Part shown: in pieces, positions 17,960 through 27,081 of the stretch | Position numbering within the stretch: the stretch's first letter is position 1 | Layout of the letters: each line of letters begins with the position of its first letter | NCBI GenBank assembly: GCA_009363175.1 | Contig: CP045205.1 | Coordinates: 3,534,001 to 3,598,000, forward strand | Source: Citrobacter telavivensis | Lineage (GTDB): Bacteria; Pseudomonadota; Gammaproteobacteria; Enterobacterales; Enterobacteriaceae | Reading direction: 5' to 3' | Length of the DNA: 64,000 bases | Made by a program: the position numbers and the translations under genes | The notes under the pieces: generated by a model | Database searches by the model: none | Seen by the model: only the letters and a program-made list of their open reading frames with translations | Told to the model about the DNA's origin: nothing

Positions 17960-19072
17960 TTAAAGCCCTGCATCCCTGAACGCCTGCGCGTCACGTTCAC
18001 GCAACTGCGCCAGCGTCAGCCATTCGCCTTTATCGGTGTAGAACTCATCCGGCGACATACCGCCATCACGAATCAACCGGGCGCGCTTCTCGCCAACGAT
18101 TTGCTTCTGGCGATCGAACGACTGGCGCGAGAACCACTCCTGATAGTTGGTATCGCCGGGCACAACACCATCCATGCTGGCGCGTTCCGCTGGCGGGATA
18201 TCGCGAACATCGATACCTAACTCTTTCGCCGATTTAAGGATGAAGGTTTCAGTGGAACGGCAGCAGAAATGAATTTTTCCAGGTCCCTGCAAATACGGAA
18301 CTTTATGTCCAATCGGCTTGTTATCCAGCGTGTACTTCAGGCGGTCGCGAATCCTGCACATCTGCGTCGTTCTGTTGTCCAGGGTGGAAAGCCACTGCTT
18401 ACCCTTCATCAGGTCGTTATTGGCGTCAGCAAAGCTGTTACGCGCCGTCGCCGCAAGGTGCCCCACTGCCGTTTTCGCGATGCTGGCGGCATTGGCGCGA
18501 CTCATCTGTAACGCGCCATCCTGATAGCCGCGATTAGCGTGACCGCGAACCTTGCGCGCTATCTGCTCGTTCGTATCTCCCAGCAAAAAACCCTGTCGAA
18601 CTGCGTTACTGATGCGGTTGAGGCGATCCGCTTCGAGATTTGAGGCCCACTCACTGAGCAGTCGCCCCTGAAATGGCTGCGCCATTGCCGCAGCATAAAC
18701 AGCGTCTGGAGAGATACCCACCAGCGGATGAACGTCGGTCACGAACTCCGGCAACAGCGCGTCAAAGAGACTCAACTGATACCCCGCCTCATGTTGCGCC
18801 AGGTCATTCAGTTCAGTAGACAGGCTGGAAAACATGCCGTTTATCGCAGTGCGGTTAATCTCCCGTACGCTCGCCAGTAGTGCTTCAAGACGCGTGACCG
18901 TAAAGCTATTCGGCTCTATGCCATCCATCGCCACCAGCAGGCGCGCCGTCAGTTCAGCATCACTTTCGTTGAGCAGTTTCACCATTCGACTGGCTACGCC
19001 GGTGCTGTAGCGGCTAATCCAGATAGCGTGCGCAATGGACTCGTCACGCAGTTGCTCGTTAACCGTCGCCAT
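17960..19072 (-). CDS. Mu gpF-like head morphogenesis protein
   Basis: 370 aa. The central part carries NAASIAKTAVGHLAATARN and TLDNRTTQMCRIRDRLKYTL, with HFCCRSTETFILKSAKELG further on, which is the minor-head 'Mu F' signature (ordered Cys/His and D-x-R-T). These proteins sit near the portal and may be injected with DNA. The start overlaps the portal gene by 14 bp, as usual for portal-MuF pairs. Confidence 0.85.
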   Translation of the reverse strand: MATVNEQLRDESIAHAIWISRYSTGVASRMVKLLNESDAELTARLLVAMDGIEPNSFTVTRLEALLASVREINRTAINGMFSSLSTELNDLAQHEAGYQLSLFDALLPEFVTDVHPLVGISPDAVYAAAMAQPFQGRLLSEWASNLEADRLNRISNAVRQGFLLGDTNEQIARKVRGHANRGYQDGALQMSRANAASIAKTAVGHLAATARNSFADANNDLMKGKQWLSTLDNRTTQMCRIRDRLKYTLDNKPIGHKVPYLQGPGKIHFCCRSTETFILKSAKELGIDVRDIPPAERASMDGVVPGDTNYQEWFSRQSFDRQKQIVGEKRARLIRDGGMSPDEFYTDKGEWLTLAQLRERDAQAFRDAGL

Positions 19073-20462
19073 TATTGTTGCCTGTCAGTGTCACTGGTGG
19101 ATTGTTCAGCTCGTCGATCACATCATCCGGCTTCACGTCAGGGTCGATGAATTTAAGCGCCTGGAGCACGCGAACGGCATCAACCTGGCGGATGTCGCCC
19201 CCCTGTCGCAGGGACTGAACGGCCATAGCAGCAGATGAATCGAACGTCTGAGCAGTAACATCCAGTTCGGTGCGCACATCAACATTGCCGCCATCACTTT
19301 CACCAATCCACTCAGCCATGATTTGCAGAATGTTATCAAGTGCATCCTCCAGAGAACTCGCCATGGTGTACAGTGGCGAGTTTTCCTGCATATGCTCTTC
19401 ATGCGTCTGGTCGTCAGATTTTGTTGATGTGTTTTCTGCGCGCAGCAGTTTCGCACCCGCCTGGCGCATCTGATTTTCCAGATCATCCAGAGATGTTTTG
19501 CCGGATTCAATGGCAGCGCCGGTGTGCTCGGTGTATTCCATACCCTGCTTTGCGCGGTCGCTGAATTTAGTAGCGCTGGATGAGCCAATGACCAGCTCCT
19601 GATCGTCTTCCAGGCCAAAAACCGACAGAAGTGGTACACGCACCACATGAAGAATGTTGTCCTGCTCACTCTGGCTTTGCCAGTGCTTGATATTCAGCAA
19701 TGCCAGATTCAACAGCGGCGGAGAACCGCGCATAAACCCGGTTTTCTTGGTGTAGAGCGTTACAAGGGTAATATCGTCGCGACTGGTTTCCCACTCTTCA
19801 TAAAGAGTCCAGGTGGATTCCCCACCATCACCTTTGTTACGGCGCCAGATTTCCACTTTACGCGGCATGATGTGGCGGATCTGCTCAACTTTGGTTTGCC
19901 CGAAGTCGTCACCATCCACGACAATGACTTCTTTTACGCGTAACTCAGTGAGCACAACTTTTCCGCTGACAACCTTTGATTTCCAGCCGATCACCTGCCG
20001 AGGATTAAGCATCGTTACATACGGTCGACCACCAGCAGCCTGCTCGTCAGCTTTTGTGCGGATTTCTTCGGCGTTTGTGCGCGGGTAATCCACCAGTGCA
20101 TGTGCGAGACCATACTGAAACGCCAGGCTAAAGAATTGCTGCGCCCAGACATCAAGGCGACTGCCTTCCATATCGATGTTTTCGGCATAATCTTTGATTT
20201 TTTCCGGCGTTTTTTCGCTTAACACTGTTGGCTCAGCAAATACGCGCCCGGTATTTTGCTTAATGCTTTCTTCGTAGGCCGGGAGCAGCGTCGCAACAGA
20301 CAGGCGTTTCTTATAGTCCTCTTTGTCCTCGCGCGGCCAGCGAGGTAGGTAGGCTTCGCCCTGCCGGCGCATTTCCAGCGTGCCGCCCATCAGTGCATCG
20401 TTAATGTCCCACGCCTCAACCATGTCGTTATAGTCGAGGTTGGGTGTCGAAATATCTGGCAT
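19059..20462 (-). CDS. Portal protein (DUF4055 type)
   Basis: 467 aa. Its place between the large terminase and Mu-F genes, the size, and motifs such as GEAYLPRWPREDKEDYKKRL, the KLLRAENTSTKSDDQTHEEH helix and the Asp/Glu-rich C terminus fit portal proteins of the ES18 group. Twelve copies form the DNA entry ring and connect terminase to the head. Family name from memory; the role is well supported by synteny. Confidence 0.87.
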   Translation of the reverse strand: MPDISTPNLDYNDMVEAWDINDALMGGTLEMRRQGEAYLPRWPREDKEDYKKRLSVATLLPAYEESIKQNTGRVFAEPTVLSEKTPEKIKDYAENIDMEGSRLDVWAQQFFSLAFQYGLAHALVDYPRTNAEEIRTKADEQAAGGRPYVTMLNPRQVIGWKSKVVSGKVVLTELRVKEVIVVDGDDFGQTKVEQIRHIMPRKVEIWRRNKGDGGESTWTLYEEWETSRDDITLVTLYTKKTGFMRGSPPLLNLALLNIKHWQSQSEQDNILHVVRVPLLSVFGLEDDQELVIGSSSATKFSDRAKQGMEYTEHTGAAIESGKTSLDDLENQMRQAGAKLLRAENTSTKSDDQTHEEHMQENSPLYTMASSLEDALDNILQIMAEWIGESDGGNVDVRTELDVTAQTFDSSAAMAVQSLRQGGDIRQVDAVRVLQALKFIDPDVKPDDVIDELNNPPVTLTGNNNGDG

Positions 20463-20465
20463 GGT

Positions 20466-22037
20466 TTACATCCGAAGTTTGGTGACTTTGCCGACTTTCT
20501 TCGGCGGTGAATGCAGAACTTCATAACGAGTTCCGTCCCAGTCGTGATCTTCCTGTTGCGTGTCAACGTCATCAGGGTTTTTGCTGTCGCGGACGAGTAC
20601 AGGAATACGGCTTATCCAGCCACGGCAGTAATCAAAAACATAAAACGCAGGTTTTTCTGGTATCCCGGATTCCAGTTTTTTACCTTCGACAACCGCCTCC
20701 AGCATGTCGGCAAACAATGCGGCGCCATTAACGCGAGAGCCGGGCTTTTTGTTGGCCTCAACCCATTTAACGCCCTGCACTTCCATTTTCTGAGCGATTG
20801 AAAGTTCATCATCGCCAGTGTTGTAGATCGCGCTGTCGGCCGGGCCGGGAACAACCTTTTTGCAGATACCCGGCATAATGTTGAGTTGTCCCTGAGTGAC
20901 GCCATCGAGTTTTATCTCATCAGGTTCGTCAACTTCCTGGCCTGTTAGCCGCTTATCAATCCACGCAACGCCTTTTGCGACGTTGGTAGATGACATGTTC
21001 AGCCCTTTATTCAGTTCGTCAGGCGGGCAACCGTACCACTCGCCAATCAGAATCAGAGACCCGGCGGGCGGGCAGAATTGACGCCCATCAGGCAGCGTCG
21101 CGACAGTGCCATCCGAACGAGCCCACCAGAGGTTAGAGAACGGTTTCGACTCCCCCCAGTCATGGGAACGGTCAACGGTCCAGCTATCCGGGATGCGGAA
21201 CGGCTTGATGACGTGATGCGATGCATCCCACAGGTGGTCAAAGCGCCCTCCGCTGGTCACATCCCATGTCCCCTCTACCCACGCTTTGCGGCGGTTAGGA
21301 TCTTTGATAGCCATCAGCGTCGCGATGTATTGCGGATCGAGATACGGGTTCTCTTTGAATGAGCCGTGAATCGCGACACGCGTCAGCGTCACATCCTCTT
21401 CGCGCTCAGTCTGCGGGTTAAATACCCTCTGCGTTTCTCGAATGATGGTGCCGCGAGGTGCCGGTTCAATGAAGCGCTTCTTTACCCATGTGTGGCCGAT
21501 GCCAAACGGGTTAGTCGTGCTGAATGTTTCTAGGGGGATCGGCTTTAGCATGCTGCCATCCGCCAAAGGATAATTCTCCGGGCGAAACGATGAGCGTCGG
21601 CATGAGAACATCATCTCGTAAAACTCGGCTGACTGCTGCTTGGTCAGCTCGTTGAATCCGATGAACGGGAATTCCTGACCGTGATAATCCCAGTAATCAC
21701 TCTCTTCTTTCCCGAAGCGAAAGAGTAGCTCTTCTCCCGTAGGCCATACCCAGCGAAGTTCTGACGCCGACGCGAGATAGCGAGCACCGTCGTTAAACAG
21801 GCGGTACATACGCTTTGACTGGGTGATGATATCGGTGAGGTTTTTATATTCGGTATCGAAGATGACGCCGCGCCAGAACGAGCCGTAACCCAAGCCAACG
21901 AGGCGACGGAATCGCGCAAGTTGTGCGGCTGTTTTTCCCGGCCCACGCGTTCCCTCATAGAGAATTTCGTTACACGGGCAACTCAATGCCAAGGATTGCG
22001 AGCCAGGCAGTGGCTTCCAGACGGCTTTGTAATTCAT
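20466..22037 (-). CDS. Terminase large subunit
   Basis: 523 aa. The Walker A-like loop EGTRGPGKTAAQLARF is at about residue 28, and a Walker B-like segment (FIGFNELTKQQSAEF) near residue 125. The C-terminal nuclease part has acidic residues at TVDRSHDWGES and PGPADSAIYNTGDDE. It powers DNA packaging into the procapsid and cuts the concatemer. It overlaps the small subunit by 4 bp. The deviant Walker A is normal for phage terminases. Confidence 0.93.
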   Translation of the reverse strand: MNYKAVWKPLPGSQSLALSCPCNEILYEGTRGPGKTAAQLARFRRLVGLGYGSFWRGVIFDTEYKNLTDIITQSKRMYRLFNDGARYLASASELRWVWPTGEELLFRFGKEESDYWDYHGQEFPFIGFNELTKQQSAEFYEMMFSCRRSSFRPENYPLADGSMLKPIPLETFSTTNPFGIGHTWVKKRFIEPAPRGTIIRETQRVFNPQTEREEDVTLTRVAIHGSFKENPYLDPQYIATLMAIKDPNRRKAWVEGTWDVTSGGRFDHLWDASHHVIKPFRIPDSWTVDRSHDWGESKPFSNLWWARSDGTVATLPDGRQFCPPAGSLILIGEWYGCPPDELNKGLNMSSTNVAKGVAWIDKRLTGQEVDEPDEIKLDGVTQGQLNIMPGICKKVVPGPADSAIYNTGDDELSIAQKMEVQGVKWVEANKKPGSRVNGAALFADMLEAVVEGKKLESGIPEKPAFYVFDYCRGWISRIPVLVRDSKNPDDVDTQQEDHDWDGTRYEVLHSPPKKVGKVTKLRM

Positions 22038-22606
22038 CCACCTAATACCTCGCCCTGCTGTTTCTGCGCCGCCTTTTCCCAGTCATCAACGTTATCGCAG
22101 GACGGGACCAGCATAATGCTGTGGGTTGCTGTGACCTTTTGTTCAACCTGCTCTTTAAACGCCTGCACCTTGATGTGCTTACCGAGCAGTTCAAGGTTCT
22201 TGACCTTATCCGGCCATTTCACCTTTTTGAGGATGGTTTCCGCCGTCTCCTCGTCGAAGTTCTGAATCGTGGTGCTGATGTCCATGCCGGTTAGCGACGT
22301 TCGCCAGGCTTTCGGCCAGAGACTGATCTGCTTCAGGCTGCCGTCGTCGTTAAGGATATCCAGTACGTCCATCTGGTCGATCTCAACCAAGCGACGAAGA
22401 ACATAATCTGCATCAATACCCACATCTTTGTTGCGCTTCGCTTTGAGTTCGGCGATTCTGTTTTGGATGACAGGTTTTGACATGTTTTCGGACGCCGTGC
22501 GGTTAGCTGTCTTTACGCTGTACCCCGCCCGAATAGCCGCTTGCGTGGCGTTTAAATCGATGAGGTACTCGCGACAGAACATTTCTTGTTTGTCAGTGAG
22601 TGCCAT
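22034..22606 (-). CDS. Terminase small subunit
   Basis: 190 aa. The N-terminal 70 residues (MALTDKQEMFCREYLIDLNA, TQAAIRAGYSVKTANRTASE) are the helix-turn-helix signature of small terminases of the 'terminase_2' family, which recognise the packaging site. The remaining residues form an oligomerisation region. First gene of the packaging block; start at 22606 is preceded by a GAGGTTTACTAA site. Confidence 0.92.
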   Translation of the reverse strand: MALTDKQEMFCREYLIDLNATQAAIRAGYSVKTANRTASENMSKPVIQNRIAELKAKRNKDVGIDADYVLRRLVEIDQMDVLDILNDDGSLKQISLWPKAWRTSLTGMDISTTIQNFDEETAETILKKVKWPDKVKNLELLGKHIKVQAFKEQVEQKVTATHSIMLVPSCDNVDDWEKAAQKQQGEVLGG

Positions 22607-22629
22607 TTAGTAAACCTCAGGAGTAAGAT

Positions 22630-23088
22630 GTGAATTTGTACGATTTTTGCGAGCATAAATACCTACAGGGCAATCGAGAAAATTTTAATGGGATTGCAGC
22701 AAAACCAGCAAACATTGCTGGCATGATCAATTGTTTCTATAGCGTGTTTTGTACTTTCTTCACTGATCGTAAAGCATTCCCTGATGCTGAAAAGTTGCTG
22801 ATGATGCCTGTGTCAACTGGGGGAATGTTCAATAAGGAGAACATGGTCGATTTGATAGCACTTGTATTTGATGTAGTCACGGAGAGAAACCATAACCCAG
22901 AACTTTGGGGAAAACATGAGGAAATTACCACCGAAATAACACATACATTCAATGTGCTTTTTCATGGAAAAATGGCTGAAGTCTATTCAGATGGAATAGG
23001 TGCAATTGATAAAATGAACAATAATTATCAAGAAGCCAAAAGTATTCTAGAAGAAGAGCTTAAACCACCATTCCAGAATCTTTATTAG
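22630..23088 (+). CDS. Unknown moron protein
   Basis: 152 aa, starting with GTG at 22630 after an AGGAG site. It is divergent from terminase and AT-richer than the head genes. No signal peptide or membrane helix. Segments such as MSTGGMFNKEN-like 'PVSTGGMFNKENMVDLIALV' and the helical C terminus give no recognised family. Divergent orientation from the late operon suggests expression in the lysogen, with possible exclusion or host-modifying function; this is inference. Confidence 0.65.
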   Translation: MNLYDFCEHKYLQGNRENFNGIAAKPANIAGMINCFYSVFCTFFTDRKAFPDAEKLLMMPVSTGGMFNKENMVDLIALVFDVVTERNHNPELWGKHEEITTEITHTFNVLFHGKMAEVYSDGIGAIDKMNNNYQEAKSILEEELKPPFQNLY

Positions 23089-23355
23089 TAAAAATCTATA
23101 GAATTAAATCGATGTAACACTTTCGTTGTGAGTAGTTTGTTCGTGATCCCAAGCAACTCCGCAGAGAATGCGTTGCTTATAGCGCCGCTTCTCCGCGGCT
23201 CAATCCAGAAAGGTTCTATGTTTCGCAATTAAGCGAACATGGCCTAGAAATTTTCCCTCAGTAATTGCGAGGCTCGTCATTACAAGAATTGCGCTTTGAT
23301 GTATGCCTGCAAATATCCGATCTGATTTGTCACTGTGACGATTCAGATGTAGTAA
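23089..23355. other. Non-coding gap in the moron island
   Basis: No convincing gene. It contains short inverted segments (for example CGCAATTAAGCG, and AGTAATTGCG further right) but no clear terminator or promoter. It separates convergent genes. Confidence 0.4.
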
Positions 23356-23874
23356 CTAGGTCGAGGGCTCAAAGTACATATCAATAACTAACAAAGCGTC
23401 CAACGCTGAAATGAAAAATTTCTGGTTCTGGCGACCCTGAGTGTACTCATTATACGCTTTGTAAATTCCTTCCCACAAATTTTCAACATTTGTTCCTTTG
23501 AATAAGCCTTCGCTAGCAAACCACAAGCGGGCACAGTTTTGCATCGCATCCTCAAGCTTTTCAAACTCCCGCGCATACCCTTCAAATGCTTTAATCTGTT
23601 TATCAACTAATTGTTCCCTGGCTTCACCTTGTGTTCCATACAACAAATCTCGCCCAAGCATTAGATGCCCTACGTTGATGGTTTCAGGTAACCAAAGGAC
23701 AACAAACTTCATTTCAAGTAATGCCAACTTAAAATCCTTCTTGGATTTGAGAATTTCCTGGGCCTTCCAAGTACTAAGCGCAGATTTTGCGATAAGAAGC
23801 GTAGCAACGGACGCAGCGGCTGATACAGACGAAACAATCACACCGGATAGCGTAATCACATCTGAAGTAGTCAT
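23356..23874 (-). CDS. Unknown one-pass membrane protein of the moron island
   Basis: 172 aa from the ATG at 23874, preferred over 23886 because GGAG lies six bases before it. One hydrophobic segment (DVITLSGVIVSSVSAAASVA, residues 4-32) is followed by a soluble helical region. The layout, a short N-terminal helix and cytosolic domain, is common among phage exclusion and other membrane-tethered proteins, but I recognise no family. Low GC and own orientation suggest a late acquisition. Confidence 0.65.
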   Translation of the reverse strand: MTTSDVITLSGVIVSSVSAAASVATLLIAKSALSTWKAQEILKSKKDFKLALLEMKFVVLWLPETINVGHLMLGRDLLYGTQGEAREQLVDKQIKAFEGYAREFEKLEDAMQNCARLWFASEGLFKGTNVENLWEGIYKAYNEYTQGRQNQKFFISALDALLVIDMYFEPST

Positions 23875-24095
23875 ATTCAACTCCATGAAATATATAGAGG
23901 AATAATAACACTATTTTCAGTTCCATAGAATATCGAAGCCCTTCAGTGAACCTCTTCTGTAAGCCTATCCACACTCTCGCAGTAGCCACGCTCGTGCCCG
24001 TAAGTTCTCATTTTGCAAGGCTCACCACTGAAAGCTCTCTTTGTGATGCGCGTGTGATGCGCTTGGAAGAACTGCTTTGGCTGTCTGTTTTTATA

Positions 24096-24305
24096 TCAGG
24101 ATTCATTACCTGACTGTTTGCGGGTAAAGTTCGTAGTGCGCTGATCGTGCAATATGATTTTCCTTGGGAACAGATAGGTACTCTGCCCCAAAAAAATCTG
24201 AATATTTCCATCTATTCCATATCCAGCGCATTGACCATCGGGATACTGAAGGGAGATTCCATCATCTCTTAGAAAGATCACCATCTCTTTTGTTTCATTT
24301 TGCAT
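24096..24305 (-). CDS. Small unknown protein, doubtful
   Basis: 69 aa from the ATG at 24305 (weak AGG site). The sequence MVIFLRDDGISLQYPDGQCA looks protein-like, with an alternating beta pattern. It is divergent from the HEPN-like gene at 24325, with only 19 bp between the start codons, so promoter regions would overlap both genes. Could be a small partner of that gene or a chance frame. Confidence 0.4.
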   Translation of the reverse strand: MQNETKEMVIFLRDDGISLQYPDGQCAGYGIDGNIQIFLGQSTYLFPRKIILHDQRTTNFTRKQSGNES

Positions 24306-24324
24306 ATAGCTACCTGGAGGGTTT

Positions 24325-24939
24325 ATGAATGCAAGGATTTTCATGGACTATTACCATGAGATTGATTTTCCATCTTTATTCGCGAGAGCAGTGGAAAGCG
24401 ATGACGATGTGGGTACTACATTGCGCATTCACCTACTTTGTGAGCGCATGGCCGAAGCATGGATATGCGCATACTGTGACTGCCAAGATCTCTTTGGAAG
24501 AGATAAAAACAAACTTTTAATCGAATGTAATACTAAAATATCCATGGCGGGAAACTTGGGAATTCCCCCAGAACTTGTGAAATCACTTAAAACCATCAAC
24601 TCAATGCGTAATGACCTTGCACACAACCCATCAATACAAAGCATTGCAGATTCAAGGATCCAGAGTCTGAAGGATACGCTGACTGAATATTTTAAACAGC
24701 ACCCAGTGGAACCCTGCATGGAAGAATCAAAACTGGGTATTTTTAACACCGAGAATCAATTAATCGAAGAAGTTTCCTTGGATAGTGACAGTTCAAAAAA
24801 CAGACTTAAGCTAATCTTGCTTTTCAGCAAGTTAATGCAGGCGTTAGTGCAATTAGTTGCCGCTAATCATAAGGGGCGTTGGGATAACCAATTTAGCCAA
24901 TTCGTATACCATGTCACCATGAACGCAACAAAGAGATAA
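24325..24939 (+). CDS. HEPN-like protein of the moron island
   Basis: 204 aa with a strong ribosome site (CTGGAGGGTTT). Residues near 90-97 read SMRNDLAH, an R-x4-H motif that is the catalytic signature of many HEPN ribonucleases, embedded in an all-helical protein. Upstream, ARAVESDDDVGTTLRIHLLC resembles the helical start of MAE_28990/DUF4145-type HEPN domains. HEPN proteins often act as RNases in defence or toxin systems. The motif is short, so an inactive or unrelated helical protein is possible. Confidence 0.6.
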   Translation: MNARIFMDYYHEIDFPSLFARAVESDDDVGTTLRIHLLCERMAEAWICAYCDCQDLFGRDKNKLLIECNTKISMAGNLGIPPELVKSLKTINSMRNDLAHNPSIQSIADSRIQSLKDTLTEYFKQHPVEPCMEESKLGIFNTENQLIEEVSLDSDSSKNRLKLILLFSKLMQALVQLVAANHKGRWDNQFSQFVYHVTMNATKR

Positions 24940-25059
24940 ATCCAAGCCCGTTTTGTGCGGGCTGTTGCATTATCACAGGCACTCAGTGAATGCCTGCTGA
25001 AAAACCTAAACTAATGGCAACTAACCGGAGGTGGTGATGAAATCATCACGCCAAAATAA

Positions 25060-25515
25060 TCAATCTTGCAACGTGTTAACTACGCTGCGCAGATCATTTT
25101 TAAGCTGCTTAGTTATGATTTCAATATTAGTATCGAACCAACCCGTATCCTGATCAGAAAACTCATAACCAGGTGAAATGAGCCCAAGCATACCTTTCTT
25201 AGACTCTAACGGGGAACGACCTTCCACTCCTTTCGTTATGGCAAGCACTTGATACGGAAGATAACTTAAATCCTCCTCGGTCATACCTGCTCTAGACGCC
25301 ACATCAGCAACACACGTCATGATTGTGCCACTACAAACTTTTTCCTCAGTAATTGCAGTACTAATAATAACAAGACTAATTCTATCTAAATCCTTCTGGT
25401 CAATATAATTCCCTGCCATAGAATTTCTGAATGTAAGCGACATAACTTCCATCCAATGAGCGATATACTTTCTTATCTTTGCAGAAGCGATATTGCGTCT
25501 GAATTGCTTGAACAT
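25060..25515 (-). CDS. Unknown protein of the moron island
   Basis: 151 aa from the ATG at 25515 (GGAGAATCTA site). Helical and soluble, with a TRP-rich-free core and an acidic mid-part (TEEDLSYLPYQVLAITKGVE). No motif recognised. It is co-directional with and upstream of the spanin genes, but with a 70-bp gap and AT-rich composition, so it is probably independent cargo. Confidence 0.55.
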   Translation of the reverse strand: MFKQFRRNIASAKIRKYIAHWMEVMSLTFRNSMAGNYIDQKDLDRISLVIISTAITEEKVCSGTIMTCVADVASRAGMTEEDLSYLPYQVLAITKGVEGRSPLESKKGMLGLISPGYEFSDQDTGWFDTNIEIITKQLKNDLRSVVNTLQD

Positions 25516-25601
25516 TAGATTCTCCATTTTATGAGAACTAATAGTTTAACCTAAAGATAACAAAGCCAAAAGCACAGTGGTCACATCAGCTAAAAATTCC
25601 T

Positions 25602-25832
25602 CTATTGCGAGGATCTACCTGATTTCTGGCAGTTCACCTGCCACGCTTTGTTATGCGCCAGGATGTCTTTCTTCGTCTGCTGCTCCAGCACATCCCAGTC
25701 GTGATCCGTTCCGTAGATGGGTTTAACCCAGTCACAGGCAGTGTCCGTTACTTCAGGTTTTGCGGGTAAATTTCTCACGCAACTCGCGGTCAACATCATC
25801 ATCAGGAAGATGATTAACGGTCTGCTGTACAT
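25602..25832 (-). CDS. Outer-membrane spanin lipoprotein (Rz1-like)
   Basis: 76 aa. The N-terminal signal MYSRPLIIFLMMMLTASC ends in a lipobox (LTAS-C), so the mature protein should be acylated at Cys18. It starts inside the Rz-like gene and extends past its end, the usual overlapped Rz/Rz1 arrangement. With Rz it bridges the periplasm and fuses the membranes at the end of lysis. The four Cys residues include two besides the lipobox that could form disulphides. Confidence 0.8.
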   Translation of the reverse strand: MYSRPLIIFLMMMLTASCVRNLPAKPEVTDTACDWVKPIYGTDHDWDVLEQQTKKDILAHNKAWQVNCQKSGRSSQ

Positions 25833-26022
25833 CCCTAGCTCCTTTTGTTGCCTCTACCCGGCGTTCTGCAACGGCTTCAGTAGCTGCTGCTCGTTCTTCG
25901 GTGCGCTGGATTGCCGCTTTGGTCTCAGCGATAGTGGTTCCGCGTGATTTCCCAAAACCAAAAGCACCTGCAATTGCTGCCAGGACAGCAACAACCAGGC
26001 CAATAATCATTTCAAGTCCCAT
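25753..26022 (-). CDS. Inner-membrane spanin (Rz-like)
   Basis: 89 aa. An N-terminal membrane helix (LEMIIGLVVAVLAAIAGAFG) is followed by a charged, Ala-rich coiled coil (about 28-75). It is shorter than lambda Rz (153 aa), typical for Gifsy/ST64-type lysis modules. The last 27 codons overlap the start of the Rz1-like gene in another frame. It lies 6 bp after the endolysin. Confidence 0.78.
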   Translation of the reverse strand: MGLEMIIGLVVAVLAAIAGAFGFGKSRGTTIAETKAAIQRTEERAAATEAVAERRVEATKGARDVQQTVNHLPDDDVDRELREKFTRKT

Positions 26023-26028
26023 ATGACC

Positions 26029-26643
26029 TCACACCAATGCAGCTTTAGCTTTGGCGTAACGTTCACGCCGGTCTTTAATGCCGTTCTGTCCGCCGTTGAT
26101 AATTTGCGTGACGCGTTCCACATCCCCCGAATGCAGGAGACAACCGCGTAACGTGAAATACCACGCCGCCGAACGGGCCGAATGTCGCTCTTGCGTCAAA
26201 AGTTCTGGCGTACTGACAACGTCAAGCTTCAGCGCCGAGCCACATTTGGTGTAGTTCTCACGTCCAGTGATTTGCAGCAGGCCGCGACCGCGATATTTCC
26301 AGCCATCACCCGGGCAGTTATTACCCATGCGGTCACCGTAAACCAGATTGGCAATTTGCGGCTGGTGAGCGACCTGCTTACCATCAACGCGCCCCAGTAT
26401 TTCGCACTGATACGGCGTTAGTCGTTTACCGAATGTTTTCTTCAGCCCGTTTACCGAGTAGTTAAAGCTCTCTACCAGAGAGGTAAAACCAGCAGATTCA
26501 TGCCCGACTTGTGCAATGAACATGGCCTGATCATTAATTGCTGTAATGCCAAACTCTTTCATTGCCGCATCGATGTGCGGAAACCAGCGCGCAGCTAATC
26601 CGGCGCTTATACCAGCCGCCTGCTGAAATTGTGATTGTTTCAT
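26029..26643 (-). CDS. Endolysin, glycoside hydrolase family 19
   Basis: 204 aa from the ATG at 26643. FIAQVGHESAGFTSLVESFN (about 40-60) supplies the catalytic Glu, and GDGWKYRGRGLLQITGRENY (about 112-131) is the hallmark substrate-cleft motif of family 19 lysozymes and chitinases. No signal peptide, so release needs the holin. It cleaves the glycan strand of peptidoglycan. The longer upstream frame lacks a ribosome site. Confidence 0.93.
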   Translation of the reverse strand: MKQSQFQQAAGISAGLAARWFPHIDAAMKEFGITAINDQAMFIAQVGHESAGFTSLVESFNYSVNGLKKTFGKRLTPYQCEILGRVDGKQVAHQPQIANLVYGDRMGNNCPGDGWKYRGRGLLQITGRENYTKCGSALKLDVVSTPELLTQERHSARSAAWYFTLRGCLLHSGDVERVTQIINGGQNGIKDRRERYAKAKAALV

Positions 26644-26799
26644 GTGATTAATCCGAAATTGAGGCAGGACAAAACCCAAATCAAAGGATGTGATGTAATA
26701 CCCGCGAAACAGAGTTTGACTAAAGTCGACACTCCACCTCATTAAAACAACACAAAGCCTCGAACTTTCAGGGAAGCGGAGATGTCGCGCTTCCCTTTT

Positions 26800-27081
26800 T
26801 TATTTCTGAAGAATGTTAATTAAGCGTGCCAGGTTCCCCCGTGCGCGAAGCACGATGGCGCAGATGACCAGATTGACGATGACCACCATCCAGTGTGATT
26901 CCTGATAGAGACCAAACAGATACCTGAACGGGATGCTGGCGTATATCAGCACAACAAAGTAGGCCAGCAAAGATATCATCGGGCGATGTCTCGCCCCGTC
27001 ACGTTGATAGAACATCAGAACAAGAACGATGACCCCGCAGATTAACGCATTGATCATCGCAGAAGGATCATTTGTTACCAT
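26800..27081 (-). CDS. Holin-like membrane protein
   Basis: 93 aa from the ATG at 27081, with GAGGAGGGACCAGC ahead of it. It has two or three membrane segments (ALICGVIVLVLMFYQ, ISLLAYFVVLIYASIPF, WMVVIVNLVICAIVL). Together with the next protein it resembles the pair of small membrane proteins placed before GH19 endolysins in Gifsy/ST64B-type prophages. One may be the holin and the other the antiholin; which is which cannot be told. Confidence 0.75.
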   Translation of the reverse strand: MVTNDPSAMINALICGVIVLVLMFYQRDGARHRPMISLLAYFVVLIYASIPFRYLFGLYQESHWMVVIVNLVICAIVLRARGNLARLINILQK

